Source: Erodium maritimum (Eukaryota > Streptophyta > Magnoliopsida > Geraniales > Geraniaceae). Taken from it: a stretch of DNA of 64,000 nt. The first letter of the stretch is position 1; the number at the start of each line of letters is the position of its first letter. The notes under the pieces were generated by a model. That model saw only the letters and a list, made by a program, of their open reading frames with translations, made no database searches and was not told the DNA's origin. A program made the translations under genes and the position numbers. The DNA is taken from NCBI GenBank assembly GCA_963921825.1, contig OY997593.1:65580039-65644038 (forward strand). The letters run 5' to 3'. Positions 1-10,562 of this stretch are shown one piece after another.

Positions 1-561
1 GGCCAAAACTCTTCCTTTTCCTTTCTTCTTCTTCAAGTCTTCAATGAATTTTCTCTCTCTCTCCATACTCTCTAAATTTTGGCCAACAACAAAAAGTGGC
101 TGAAATATTTGCCAAATGTTGCCTTAAACCTAGATGAGAATTACCCCTTTTGCCCTTCTTATTCCCCTCCTTCTCAAGTTGTCAAAATGAGAGTAAATGG
201 ATCTTTCTAGACCCATTTCTTATCCTCCAAACCACCATGGACAAGTGTCCATGTGGGGTCAACTTTCAACCTTAAGAAAATCCCGCATATTAAATTAATT
301 CCTTAAGACCCTTGATTTGACCGAATTTGACCCCGAGTTGACTTTTTCAAAAAAAAACTGTCGTTTGAAAGGAAACAACCCAACTAAGCTAACCGTGACG
401 ACGGCTAAGCTTTTTGGGTCCCGGAAAGGTCCTGAATGACTCCCGGAGTCATCGGTTGACTTTTCCATCGGAAAGTCAACTTTCGCCAAAAACTACCAGT
501 TCGACCGGGATCGACCGGGGGCGCTTCTTACAATGAATGTCGGAAAGTGAGTTGTCCAACA
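1..561 (-). repeat. Copia 3' LTR, runs off the left edge
   Basis: Read on the minus strand, the sequence passes from a purine-rich tract (GTGGGAGAT, 570-562) straight into TGTTGGACAAC, the usual polypurine tract to LTR junction of many plant Copia elements. Copia pol remnants in the same orientation lie just upstream (to about 2410). The LTR body therefore covers 561 down to at least base 1; its other end is outside the window. No gene is visible in it; a 64-codon open frame inside it has no recognisable similarity. Inference from junction structure and context. Confidence 0.6.
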
Positions 562-2410
562 ATCTCCCACATTGAATGGATATTAGCAGTTTGTTCCTCA
601 AGCTTATGTGATGATACACAGTTCACTGGTTTGAGTACAATGAAAGAAAGTTACTGCATTGGGTGGAATAGCTTGAGGGATTGAACTTTTCTATTGGCAA
701 CCTATCATACTTACTAGAAAATCAGTAGAATTTAATGTCTTTGAATTGTAAGCTATGAGTGTAAGCATAAAAAAGAGACAACACACAGTAACCTTCTAAA
801 TCAGTGTTAGGTATATGTATGTGTTCATTATGAATGCATGCAAATGTCCGACCTGACTGATATTTATAGAAGCGGTCCTACTTCGCATTCACTAAAGGTG
901 ATTCGATCAAGAGTATCCCACAAATACCTCAATGTGTCCGAAGCATACATAGTATAGACATCATTAAAAGTTTTTCAACTTATCTTAACGCGGTGGATGG
1001 TGCACTGACTTATCAGAGGAATGAGAAAGAGTCGAGCACTTTCTAGTGCCTCGAAGTTTTCCAACACTTCGTGTTCCATTTTGAACCTAGATCTTGAAAT
1101 CTCCAGTCAACTAGGTTGGGTATCCGCGAAAGGAAATCTTTTGTTTGAGTTACGACCTTATTAAGCCCTTTCCCATCGATAAGGTTTCAACTTTCTGTCT
1201 AGGTAAACCTTTTAATGGATTCGAGATATTATATTTTGACTTAACATAGTCTAGTGTGATAATTCCACTATAAAGTAGTTTTCTTATGGTGTTATGTCGA
1301 CGATGCATGTGTCGAGACTTATACATGAGACTTTGTGCCCTTTCAATAGCAGATTTACTATTGCAATGTATGTGTAATGGATGCGATGGCTTATCACATC
1401 CAAGTATATCTTCCAAGAAGTTTCAAAACCATTATGCTTCTTCTCCCGCCTTGTCTAAAGAAGTGAATTCAGACTCCAAGTCTGTTTGGAAGATTTTCAT
1501 GATATTACTCCAACTCCCATTAGGAAAACATATCCTCTATTAGATTTGGATTTATTGGAGTCATATATCCAAATGGCAACATAATATCCTTCTATGACAG
1601 ATGGATAATTTCCGTAATACAATTTTAGATGTTTAGTGTAATGTAGGTATCCCAATACTCCAATGATGGCTTTCCAGTAATGTTTTCTAGGATGACTCGT
1701 ATACCTACTTAGCTTGCTGACTGCGTAAGTTATGTCTGACCTAGTATAGTTCATGATATACATAAGATTGCCTAGAATACGAGAATACTAAAGTTTGCAT
1801 ACACTTTCACCTGTATTTTTCGTCAATGTTTAAGTTAGATCAATTGGTCTTTTCGCACGCGTTATGTTATATTTCTTGAATTTATCAAGAACTTTCTCAA
1901 TATAATGTGATTGAGATAACGCATAATCATGTGATGTTTTAGAGATCTGTTCTCCCAAAATGACTCCTAAATCTTTCATACCTAATTTAGAAGAGAACAT
2001 TGCCTTAGTAAACTTTATCATGACTGAAGTACTACCAAGTATAAGCAGGTTTTCTACGTAAAGACATACAATGACATACCCAAATTTATTGTTTTTGACA
2101 TAAACACATTTGTTGCATTCAGTGATTTTGAACTCGTTCGATAACATGACAACATCAAACTTTACATGTCATTTCTTTGGTGCTTGCTTAAGTCCGTAAA
2201 GTGACTTAACTGGTCTGCACACCTTATTCTCATTTCCAAGTGATGTGCATTCTGATGGATGTTATCCTTGTCACGGGTGAGTAGGTATCGAAATAATCCA
2301 ACCCTTCCTTTTCTCAGGGTGTCAAAAATCATCAGCTCGCTCCTCCCTGATGGTCGTACTGGTGAGTTTAGCTTGAATATCCTCAATCGAGTTCGACTTG
2401 AGCTTATCGG
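562..2410 (-). mobile_element. Decayed Copia pol region (RT/RNase H), fossil
   Basis: Minus-strand pieces of Copia polymerase in the expected order: a reverse transcriptase stretch around 2320-2280 (the DYFDTYSPVTRITSI type motif), SLYGLKQAP around 2190, then ECNKCVYVKN..CLYVENLLI and KDLGVILGEQIS (2150-1900), the connection region (1760-1500) and the C-terminal RNase H end (1416-1150). The stretch 1150-562 is the usual 3' untranslated part before the LTR. Only the 3' half of an element is present. It is broken many times (at least five) and looks old, clearly older than the Copia element at 29.7 kb. Confidence 0.75.
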
Positions 2411-3317
2411 CTATGGTAAGAGGAGCAGTGAAGGTGAAGGCATGAACCAGAAGTTTGGCGTTTCTCCCAAAAGGCACCCCATTGCATGTTGCTTTGGAAT
2501 CCTAAGAACACCAGAAGTTATAGAGGTGTCGAGGAAGGTTGTGGTCGAGGCTACTACTGCAGAAATCCACTTGGGTGACGGATAAAATGGATCTGTCACC
2601 TAAGTTTTGGCACTCTAGCCACGGATACAGCAATCCCTCACCCAAGTGGAACAACTTAGGTCACGGATCCTGTATCCGTCAGCCAAGTGACAAACCTGGC
2701 CGACGGATACAATATCCGTAGATAAGGTAACTACTATCCGTCAGCCAAGTCAGAAAACTTTAGCCACGCATGCTGGATCCGTCACCCAAGTGAGAAAAGT
2801 TTAGCCACGCATGCTGGATCCGTCAGCCAAGTGAGAAAACTTTAGCCACGTATGCTGTATCCGTCACCCAAGTGGGTTGACTATTTTACAAAAAAAAATG
2901 ACCACAATATTCAAGATGAATTAACCGTTCGATGATAGTTTTTTTTACATACGTATACTAGTTTGGATAGTACATACGAGATGAGCGGTCTTGATTACAT
3001 AATATGCAAGAGACCGACACGTATTGATTGAAATCGTCAATTCCACTATGTGCATGAACATATTTAGCCTTACGGTAGTATAACGTATGACGTTGTCTCA
3101 TTCATTTTTTGTATGTGATATGTATGAGTACTATACGATCTTATGTTGTATATGAGCCATGTTAAGTACTTATATCGTTCAAGTATCAATATTACGATAG
3201 TCGGGAAAGATGACGGGTTTTGAGGTTTTGGTCAATGTAAGTCAACTTTTGCTGGCCGACGGATGCATATATCCGTCGTCCAACTTTTTCATCGACGGAT
3301 GCATATATATCCATCGT

Positions 3318-3320
<3 letters not shown>

Positions 3321-3359
<39 letters not shown>
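3321..3359. repeat. (AT)n microsatellite
   Basis: An uninterrupted AT dinucleotide run of about 39 bp inside the CACTA-like element, next to a short ACGGATGCATATAT inverted motif pair. Confidence 0.95.
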
Positions 3360-3363
<4 letters not shown>

Positions 3364-3579
3364 TTTCCACTATTTTAGTTTTATCTTTGAACTTGGGCAT
3401 CAAATTGAAACCCGACATTTAGCGACTGGTGTCCATAATTCACAAGTTTATAATCATTAGATTGATATTGTTGTAAAAAAGTTATATAATGTAATTGATC
3501 ACAAAAAAAACAATATTTTGTACTTCGAATCGAGAAAACGATCAAGAAAATTTGTGTTATCCTTGTCTTAGTATTATAT

Positions 3580-3977
3580 AAAGGGTAAATTACAAATACC
3601 TATACCTAACTTGTCATGTTTATCTGATACCTACCCCTAACTTTTTTTTAACTGATACCTATCCTGATGTGTAGTTATATGACAAATAGCCCATTTTTCT
3701 GTTAACTTTTTTTTCTAAAATGACGAATTTTTAAAAAATTATTTAAAATCACTTTTGTTATATATATATATTTACTTACTAAATCACTTCAGTTTTATTT
3801 TAAAAAATATTTAAAAAATCACTAAGGGCATTTTCGTCATTTTATAAAAAAAATTAACAGAAAAATGGTCTATTTGTCATATAACTAAACATCGGGATAG
3901 GTATCAGTTAAAAAAAAGTTAGGGATGAGTATCAGATAAACGTGATAAGTTAAAGGTAGGTATTTGTAATTTATCCT
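3580..3977. mobile_element. MITE with about 135-bp terminal inverted repeats
   Basis: The left arm begins AAGGGTAAATTACAAATACC (from about 3581) and the right arm ends GGTAGGTATTTGTAATTTATCC. The two arms match as inverted repeats with few mismatches over roughly 135 bp, including the blocks TTTATCTGATAC, AACTGATACCTATCC and GTTATATGACAAATAG. The middle is AT-rich spacer (about 3745-3810). The element sits inside the CACTA element, so it inserted later or travelled with it. Long TIRs and lack of coding capacity suggest a Mutator-type MITE, but the target duplication is not clear and the superfamily is a guess. Confidence 0.75.
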
Positions 3978-4160
3978 TATACAAATATAAACAATGTAGC
4001 GCACATGATAAAATTAACTTGCTATAAATAATTAGTTGACAATAGGTATGAGGTACGTTGATAACAGAAGTTATTTAATTTAGTTTAATTATGTAAAGCT
4101 ATTTAATTTAAGAAAAACTTAAATAGTGTATATATATGACAAATACCTTCATATATCACA

Positions 4161-4235
4161 AAAGCTCTATAGTTGAGTTGGTTAAAGGCACAACCTTTGT
4201 GCACTGAGGTCAGATGTTCGAACCTCATGGCGCAC
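4161..4235 (+). repeat. tRNA-like SINE head (Pol III boxes A and B)
   Basis: A box A-like TAGTTGAGTTGG (4170-4181) is followed about 35 bp later by a perfect box B core GTTCGAACC (4216-4224), the arrangement of an internal RNA polymerase III promoter. A complete tRNA cloverleaf cannot be formed with confidence, which fits a tRNA-derived SINE better than a working tRNA. Downstream to about 4340 the sequence is GC-rich (GCGCGCGGGTCGGGC repeats) and then T-rich, which could be the SINE body and tail. No target duplication was identified. Confidence 0.4.
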
Positions 4236-4638
4236 AGCCTTTGTGCGCGCGGGTCGGGCAGTGACGTGGCGAGTCTGAACGCACGAGTGACGTGTGCGCG
4301 CGTGGTGGGTTTTGTCGGGCGGGTCGGGCGTTTCTGATTAGACAACTTTTTTATAATTAATATATTATTACACTTGGGGGACGATACACTTGGGTGACGG
4401 ATTGGATCCGTGGCTAGAGTGAAAATCTTGGTTGACGGATACACTTGGGTGACAGATTGGATCCGTGGCTAAAGTGGAAACCTTGGGTGACGGATTGGAT
4501 CCGTCACCTAAGTTTTTACCGTACCAACGGATGCACGCATCCGTCGGCCAAATACTTGGCCGGCAACACTTGGCCGACGGATACGTCCTCTTAGGTGACG
4601 GATCCAATCCGTCAGCCAAGTACTTATCTGCAGTAGTG

Positions 4639-4962
4639 GAGATGAGGTTTGAGAAAGCGGGGTCGGAGGGGTATTGTGGGTGGAGATAAGCATTGTGGTG
4701 GTGATGTTGAGGACGAAGAAGGTACAGATAGTAAATACGGTGAAGAGGTCGGAGGAGAAAGAGGACGGTAGGACGTCATCTGTACCAACCTCGGAAGAAC
4801 AAAAAAGAAGAGTGTGAAAAACGCTTGACCCAGAGCACACAAGGGGAGGGGCTCAAGGCGTGCCTAGACTTGTTAATAACTCGTGTTACTTTGGACAACA
4901 TTAAAATAATTATCAATATTATTCAAAAATCATACGTCGAGACTAACAATTGTCAAGAGTAA
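4639..4962. other. Unassigned spacer
   Basis: Between the CACTA and Harbinger elements. Purine-rich on the plus strand to about 4850, then AT-rich. Open frames here are short and proline/serine-biased with no family resemblance. I see no supported gene. Confidence 0.5.
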
Positions 4963-5605
4963 GAGCATCCACAGCGTTGGGCGGGGAACTGACGGGGAGA
5001 TGTTGGCGGTGAGTAATCGGTGGCGGCAGAGCCGGCCCTGAGGCCAAGCAGCCCATGCCATGGCTTGGGGCTCAAGAAAAATAAAAAATATTTGAGGGTA
5101 TATATGTAATTTTATATAAATAATAAAATACTAATTAATTAGTTTAATTTCCAGTTTTGGCGTTTAATTAGTGAGGGATACGAAGCGTTTTTACACGCTG
5201 AATTAAAAAACCAGACGAGATTAAGGGGCTCAAAAAATGTGATATTGATGAATGTAATATTATACGGTTTCGGTAAAAAAATCGAGATTAAGGGGCTAAA
5301 AAAAGTGAGTCGTTTGGGGCTCCAAATTCTCAGAGCCGGCCCTGGGTGGCGGGGAGCAGGAGGGGAGCTGACAGGGAGTTCGCTGGCGGTGAGGACTGAC
5401 GGTGAGCTCACCACCTCTTCTCAACACCGGCGGTGAGCAAAATTGTGAAGAAAAACGCACTTACCATCAACTCTTTACCACCTAGCATTATAGGAAATGA
5501 CTATTGAAGCTAACGGTGAGCTGACGATGAAGCTCAAAAATTATGTTTTAATCAGCCCGCCATCACCTCCCCACCAACTGCCGGCGGGGAGTGTTGTGGA
5601 TGCCC
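4963..5605. mobile_element. PIF/Harbinger (Tourist-like) MITE, interrupted by a hAT
   Basis: The left end GAGCATCCACAGCG (from 4963) and the right end, read inward, GGGCATCCACAAC (from 5605) form terminal inverted repeats. Both are flanked by the trinucleotide TAA (4960-4962 and 5606-5608), the 3-bp target duplication preferred by PIF/Harbinger and Tourist MITEs. About 317 bp of the 643 bp is the MITE itself; the rest is a nested hAT with its duplication (5027-5352). The inner sequence is rich in GGCGGGGAG/GGTGAGCTGAC blocks and codes for nothing. A second relative with GAGCATCCACA ends lies at 58582-59091. Confidence 0.8.
5027..5344. mobile_element. hAT MITE with perfect 8-bp TSD
   Basis: Ends are CAGAGCCGGCCCTG at 5027-5040 and 5331-5344. 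The motif is nearly self-complementary, so the ends read as CAG(A/G)GCCGGC(C/T)CTGAG inverted repeats. The 8-bp GGTGGCGG lies immediately outside both ends (5019-5026 and 5345-5352), the diagnostic hAT duplication. At 318 bp there is no transposase. It landed inside the Harbinger MITE, so it is the younger of the two. Confidence 0.88.
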
Positions 5606-5608
5606 TAA

Positions 5609-6189
5609 GGACATATTCTATCATAATTTTTAATAGTAAAATATAGTGAAGTATTTCCCTACGTACATAAAAATACTGATCAGCTAGAAAGATCATAATC
5701 TTGATTTCAATATTCCTCCACAACATAATACATCATAACATTTTCCTATTACCATCTCACAATATTTGTAATCTACAATTATATCTATTCATGAATCCAG
5801 CCTAAATCATGGAAAAGAAATGCGGGCCTTAATAGACAGATAAGTTCTGTTGTAGGTTTCTTCTACTATATAAAAAAATATGCCCTGAACTCTCAATTAT
5901 AGTGAGCAATCTACGAGTATCAATAACAAAACTGACATATATTTCAAGATGAAGATAAAAATATAATTGTTTCACAGACAAGCAGTCACCCCTACAATGA
6001 TGTTAGGATTACCATTGGATTGAAATGCCAAGATAATATCTTGCAACAGTATATGGAATGTTTTTGCTTTGAAGACAAGTACCCTTTTGGTCAATTCCAT
6101 GATGCCTACTATGATAAACCATTGCATTTAGATGCCAAAACAATTGGACTTCAATTTTTTATCAGGGTTCACCAAACGTGACACATGCT
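5609..6189. other. 3' flank of the ORM gene
   Basis: AT-rich sequence after the ORM stop codon on the minus strand. Roughly 6189 to 5950 may be its 3' UTR. Below that I see no gene or clear repeat. Confidence 0.4.
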
Positions 6190-8441
6190 TCACTGATCTC
6201 CATTGATTCCGAAGATTCGGACCTTGTGCATATTTGGGAACTTTGCAACCACTAATACAAACACTGCTAGAGTGTTAAATAAAAGCATAGGCTGTTGGTA
6301 ATCTGTAGTATGTGAGGCTATCAAATACCTAACAAAAGAAACATAGGGTGTAAGTATAAGGAAGCTAGTAAGAACTTCATACAGGACATAATCAGCATAT
6401 ACATTTTACCATACTCCATTCCATTAGCACTTCGAAACAAGTCAAACTCATTCAACTAATGGTACACAATGTACGAAGTAGCTAACAACTAAGGTAGACA
6501 ATATGAAAAACAATTTCTTTGTACCAGATAAGTAAAAAGTACAACAAAACTCATGATGAAAACCAAACAACTGACTTAAGACAGGGATGGTCCAACTATT
6601 TGAATGACAATGTCATGAAAATGTGATTACAAAAGCAGGCTCCAGTTTGAGATGCTCTTTCTTCTGTTCGCTGATTAGTTCAAACAAAAAGAAAAGGGCA
6701 CTAAAAAATGACACTCCGAGTTAGATCTTAGATGCATGTCAAGAATTTGAGTTTAAGTCCTCTAATATAAGAAAATAGCCCAAATAATGAAGACTCAAAT
6801 AAATGAAAAGTACACATAAAAGGAAAATTAAGAAATATCTCCACTACACCACATAACAAATCAAAGATATCGATTGCTGAATAGGAAACCAATTTAGCTT
6901 CATCCTATCAATTGGTAGTTATCCCAATCCTAAACAAGAATGACAAACCAGACAGTTCAAAATCTCAGCAGCATAACAAACTGAAAAAAAAAGGTCCCTT
7001 TTAATTTTGTTGACAATGTCACATCCTGATCTTTAGCAACTACCATGAAGATTCCTTTAACATATATAAATCCATGAAAACACAGGCTAATGTCTATTCT
7101 TTCCTATCATATGCAGAAGAACAAGAACCTGTGCTATTTTGGTTTTAGGTGGGCTGAAATGATAGTGTACTAACATAGACCTTCTCATGCTTCTCCCATT
7201 ATGGAGAATGCCCCTCAATTTTTTCTTCAAACCGTTGTATACTGATCCAATGATATAATTGCCAAGAAACCCTAGTGATACAACAGATTCTATATTGATT
7301 CCCGCATATCCTGTAGTCTATATTGATTCCCGCAGATCCTAGTTTTATATTGTTTTATTAAATTAAATACCTAACACAATCAGTTACTACTTCTGAATTT
7401 GGGAAAACTCTTCTGAGTTCAGCAATAAACCTTGTAATCTTCTAAAAAGTTAAAACACGACACTCTAATAGTAAACCTAAAGATGGGTTAACAAATAAGA
7501 TTGAATACAATCTGAACTGCGCATAGCGATAATAAAATGTGATGACACACCGATTATGGAAAGCACAGCTTAAACAAATGAAGATAGAAACGCCAAAAAG
7601 TGATTTTTAAGATAAATAAACATCATTAATTTATTTTAACCAAATTAGCAAAAATCTATTATTTATGGGTATGATGAAATTGGCTACTTACAGCACAATA
7701 GGAACGACAGTCAAAAATTTCCTGTTGCGAGTGAGCTGCTTGCCATTGTCAACCTGCTCCCACCAAGTCAGCCTATTGTAGATTCCCTGATCATCAGCAA
7801 ATGGTGTCCCCTTCTTCCAGTGGAAGCAGTGATAAGTAACCTGAAGTAAGGGTGCAGTAATTGATCATTAACTCAACTACTAGTCAACACCACAAGTGTA
7901 AAATGCGGCATCGAAATGAATCAAAAACCTAATCACTGAACAGAACAAATTGAATGAACTCCAACTTCACAAAACAAATAAGGGAACAAATTTCAAATAG
8001 CCCAGTGAGGTAAAGATTATACTATTCAGCAAAATGAGATACATAAAGCAAACGATTGGTTTCAATTGCTCTACAAAATGCTATATTCATTTCAATTGAA
8101 TTGAATTTTCTCCAATATAAATCTGTTCACAGGCGTTGAATTTTATTCCGACCAAAAGAACGAAAAATTAGGGGAATTTCACAAAGAAACAGATCACAAG
8201 TCAAATCACATGAAGCAAATTGATGCTAAGTTTAGAAACCCTAGAAACGAAAGAGGGGGCTTACGAAGAAATGAGCGAGGTGGACAATAGTCCAGGCCAT
8301 GCCAGGGGAGCAGCCGAAGAGGGAGATGGCGACGAACCAGGAGAAGAAGAGAATGGAAATGTAGGTGGTCCATACTCCTGGGTACGTGAACCATTCGGTG
8401 TTCTTATTCAGATCCGTGGGTGGCACCGCCGTAACGTACAT
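6190..8441 (-). CDS. ORM1: ORM1/ORMDL-like endoplasmic reticulum protein
   Basis: Three coding exons on the minus strand: 8441-8265, 7840-7692 and 6328-6190, with GTAAGC/GTAAGT donors and AG acceptors, give 154 aa, the usual ORMDL length. The protein starts MYVTAVPPTDLNKNTEWF and carries family blocks YPGVWTTY, FGCSPGMAWTIVHLAHFF, WKKGTPFADDQGIYNRLTWW, LTRNRKFLTVVP, SHTTDYQ and KFPNMHKVRIFGIN. ORM proteins are four-helix ER membrane proteins that bind and restrain serine palmitoyltransferase, the first step of sphingolipid synthesis; that role comes from the family. The start was set at 8441 because an upstream in-frame codon at 8468 is GTG and the family begins at MYV. Intron 2 is long (1363 bp) and contains a duplicated TCTATATTGATTCCCGCA near 7290-7340. 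No break is seen, so it should be functional. Confidence 0.95.
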
Positions 8442-8950
8442 CCTCAAATCGTCCGCCTCTCTGCTCACCGGCGATCCGCGACGGCAACGATAATTACACG
8501 GAGGTCGAAGTCGTCGTCAATGATTCATCAGCGATCAATTTCCCAGATATGTATTGCACGCCGTGGACTCGTGGAGGTCTTGACTCTCGAAGATGGCGAT
8601 GTTGCAGAGAAGTAGAAGAGAAGAGATATTTGTAGACGAGAAAGAGGAAAAACAAGAGGCGTTATATAATTTACACTAATCTCTTACTAAATTAGGAAAA
8701 TAAACACCAGCGCATACTATTCTGGTAGGTGACACAAATAAATGGGTGTGGCAAATAAGCCCAAACACAAGGCCCATTGACCTGAAGTGATTACGTTCTT
8801 GGGCCAAAGGTGTACAAATGGGCCTGTTGGTTTGTACTCGGAACACAGAAGTGCTATCGGCGGTTGATTAACACGTGGGAAGTGGCGCGTGGGAGGGACA
8901 AAAAGGACTGGAGATCCACCGCCCCAACTAGGGGGCAATTAATATGTAAA
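8442..8950 (-). promoter_or_regulatory. ORM leader and promoter with site II boxes
   Basis: Upstream of the ORM start, 8442-8640 is probably 5' UTR. Three GGCCCA/TGGGCC boxes at 8771-8776, 8800-8805 and 8819-8824 match plant site II elements, which bind TCP factors in promoters of housekeeping genes. The transcription start is inferred, not seen. Confidence 0.5.
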
Positions 8951-8983
8951 GGTCTAGTGATTACGTCAGAGGAGCATCATCGT

Positions 8984-9011
8984 ATCTGACAGAGTCATCA
9001 TTCTGTCAGAT
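8984..9011. other. Perfect 10-bp inverted repeat near TGACG boxes
   Basis: ATCTGACAGA (8984-8993) and its exact complement TCTGTCAGAT (9002-9011) are separated by 8 bases. TTACGTCA (8961-8968) and TGACGTG (9011-9017) flank it. It lies about 540 bp upstream of the ORM start. It could be a regulatory palindrome or the foot of an element; no function is shown. Confidence 0.5.
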
Positions 9012-10555
9012 GACGTGTCAAGAGGAGAGGGGAGTGGGTGGGGACCACATGGTCCCCTGCGGGCCCTTCGCCAGCGGATTGGTGAAGTGACGAGACCAGA
9101 CCGGTCAGCGACTGCAATATCGAAAAAAAGGAGACTGAACCGTCCGGCTAGTTGCCCCCATTATCACCGGCACGGCCTCGAAATAAGCGGCCCGGGACGT
9201 GTCAAATCAGCTCCCTTGGATGGCGAGCGGCAACCAAACCGGCATCATTACCTGCGTCACGACGGCTCTCTCAACAAGAAACACTAGTTTCTTCTTAATT
9301 AGCTGTGCTTGTTCGGACGAGAGCACTCTAAATTAGTCGGTTATTCAATCTTAAAATCAACATCATACAAAATTGTTTAGTTAGAGATTCACGGGATTAA
9401 TTTGATAAAATAATAAACAATTGTAAATGTAATCGAAATTAAAAAATCTTAGGTATAAGATAACTATAGTTTGGGAAGCTTAAAGTTGGGAGGGTCCCCT
9501 CGTGTCGCGTCCTTTCTGGCACGAACAGATTACACACCGTCGTTATTGGTCTCCTCGCTCTCCACGTCGTCGTCATCGGCAACGAGGTGCAACCACCAAC
9601 CGGGCCGACTAGGCACCGACCCCACGTAGCTCCAAGACAGGCTCAATCCACCCGAGCATCAATGTGGCCGTGACCGGAGCGATCATGGAGGGTCGCTGGA
9701 TTTGGGACCCGGGAGGAGGGATGTTAGGTTGGGATCTGTATCCTCGACAACCAAAGCCGGTCACCTCGAGACTGGACCACCCATTTTGGGTCGACCCGAT
9801 GATGATCAATCTGAAATTGAGTGAAGTATCGATGAAGTCACATCCGGGAGCACCGAGCGTACGCTCCGTCCTCCGTACTACATTTAAACACTCCAGCGAC
9901 TCAAACCGGAGAGCTAGCAATACCAGGAGGCCTCGCTACGAAAGTTATGGGATCTCAGACGAATTGGCATTGTAGGTTTTATAGGTTATTATGGTCATTG
10001 TTCTGTTTCTCTTGGTCGGCGATACAAAAGCGATCAAACAATCAAGTGCGGCAGAAACCCTACGGGGGTTTTGGACAAATATTCGAACCCAGAGTCAGGA
10101 ACCCATGTTACGTTTATGTTTATGTTTATGATTTTTTTCATGATCAATAAAATTTACGTAATCTCGTTTCAAAAAAGTTGGGAGGGTAGTCTAAAATTAC
10201 TCCTTTAAAAATATATATTTTTGAAAAACTAAAAGCGACAAAAATTTCCAATTTTTTGGTCGAGATACACTTAGACGTCTGACTAGCCTTGTTTCGTCCA
10301 AGACGTGGCTACCACTTGTCCTGACCATCCAACTTGAAAAGAATCTTATCAATATTATAAAAATCAACATCTAAACGGTTATTTGAATCGACTGATCTTA
10401 ATTATGTTAATAATAACTATGTTTGGAATTGTTGTTGGTAAAAAGAAGTTATTAAAAAATGTACAAAAGGGGTCATCCTCACATACAAGAAGTTTGAGAT
10501 TAGTAGCTATATAAGTTATTGTAATCTCGTTTCAAAACAAAAGTTATTGTAACCT
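9012..10555. other. Unassigned; retroposon-like 3' tail near 10150
   Basis: GC-rich blocks (9020-9280, 9480-9960) and AT-rich blocks alternate. Open frames here, including 103 aa at 9664-9975, show no family resemblance. Around 10110-10170 the sequence ends in a tandem GTTTAT run, AATAAAATTTACGTAATCTCG and then TTTCAAAAAA, like the tail of a plus-strand LINE/SINE copy. GTAATCTCGTTTCAAAA recurs at 10521-10537. No host gene is supported. Confidence 0.4.
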
Positions 10556-10562
10556 AATCATA

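Larger units (their letters stand above)
2552..4638. mobile_element. Non-autonomous CACTA-like DNA transposon
   Basis: The right end carries CACTACTGCAG read inward (4638-4628) and the left end the near match TACTACTGCAG (2552-2562), followed on both sides by CACTTGGGTGACGGAT-type sequence. Both subterminal regions (2566-2880 and 4376-4625) are packed with direct and inverted copies of short motifs such as TGACGGAT, ATCCGTCA, GCCAAGT and TTAGCCACG, the hallmark of CACTA/En-Spm transposase-binding arrays. A further pair of such motifs lies at 3253-3320. No transposase reading frame is seen, so it would be mobilised in trans. A clean 3-bp target duplication was not found (left flank GGC, right flank GAG), and the left TIR differs at its first base. 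The interior holds an AT microsatellite, a long-TIR MITE and a tRNA-like SINE head. Confidence 0.7.

Noticed and set aside
4161-4235. Functional tRNA gene
   Set aside because: A and B boxes are present but acceptor and anticodon stems do not pair; kept only as a SINE-like head.
8442-8468. Nine-residue N-terminal extension of ORM
   Set aside because: The upstream codon is GTG and plant ORM proteins begin at MYV.
9664-9975. 103-aa frames on both strands
   Set aside because: Mutual shadows in a GC-rich stretch with no family resemblance.
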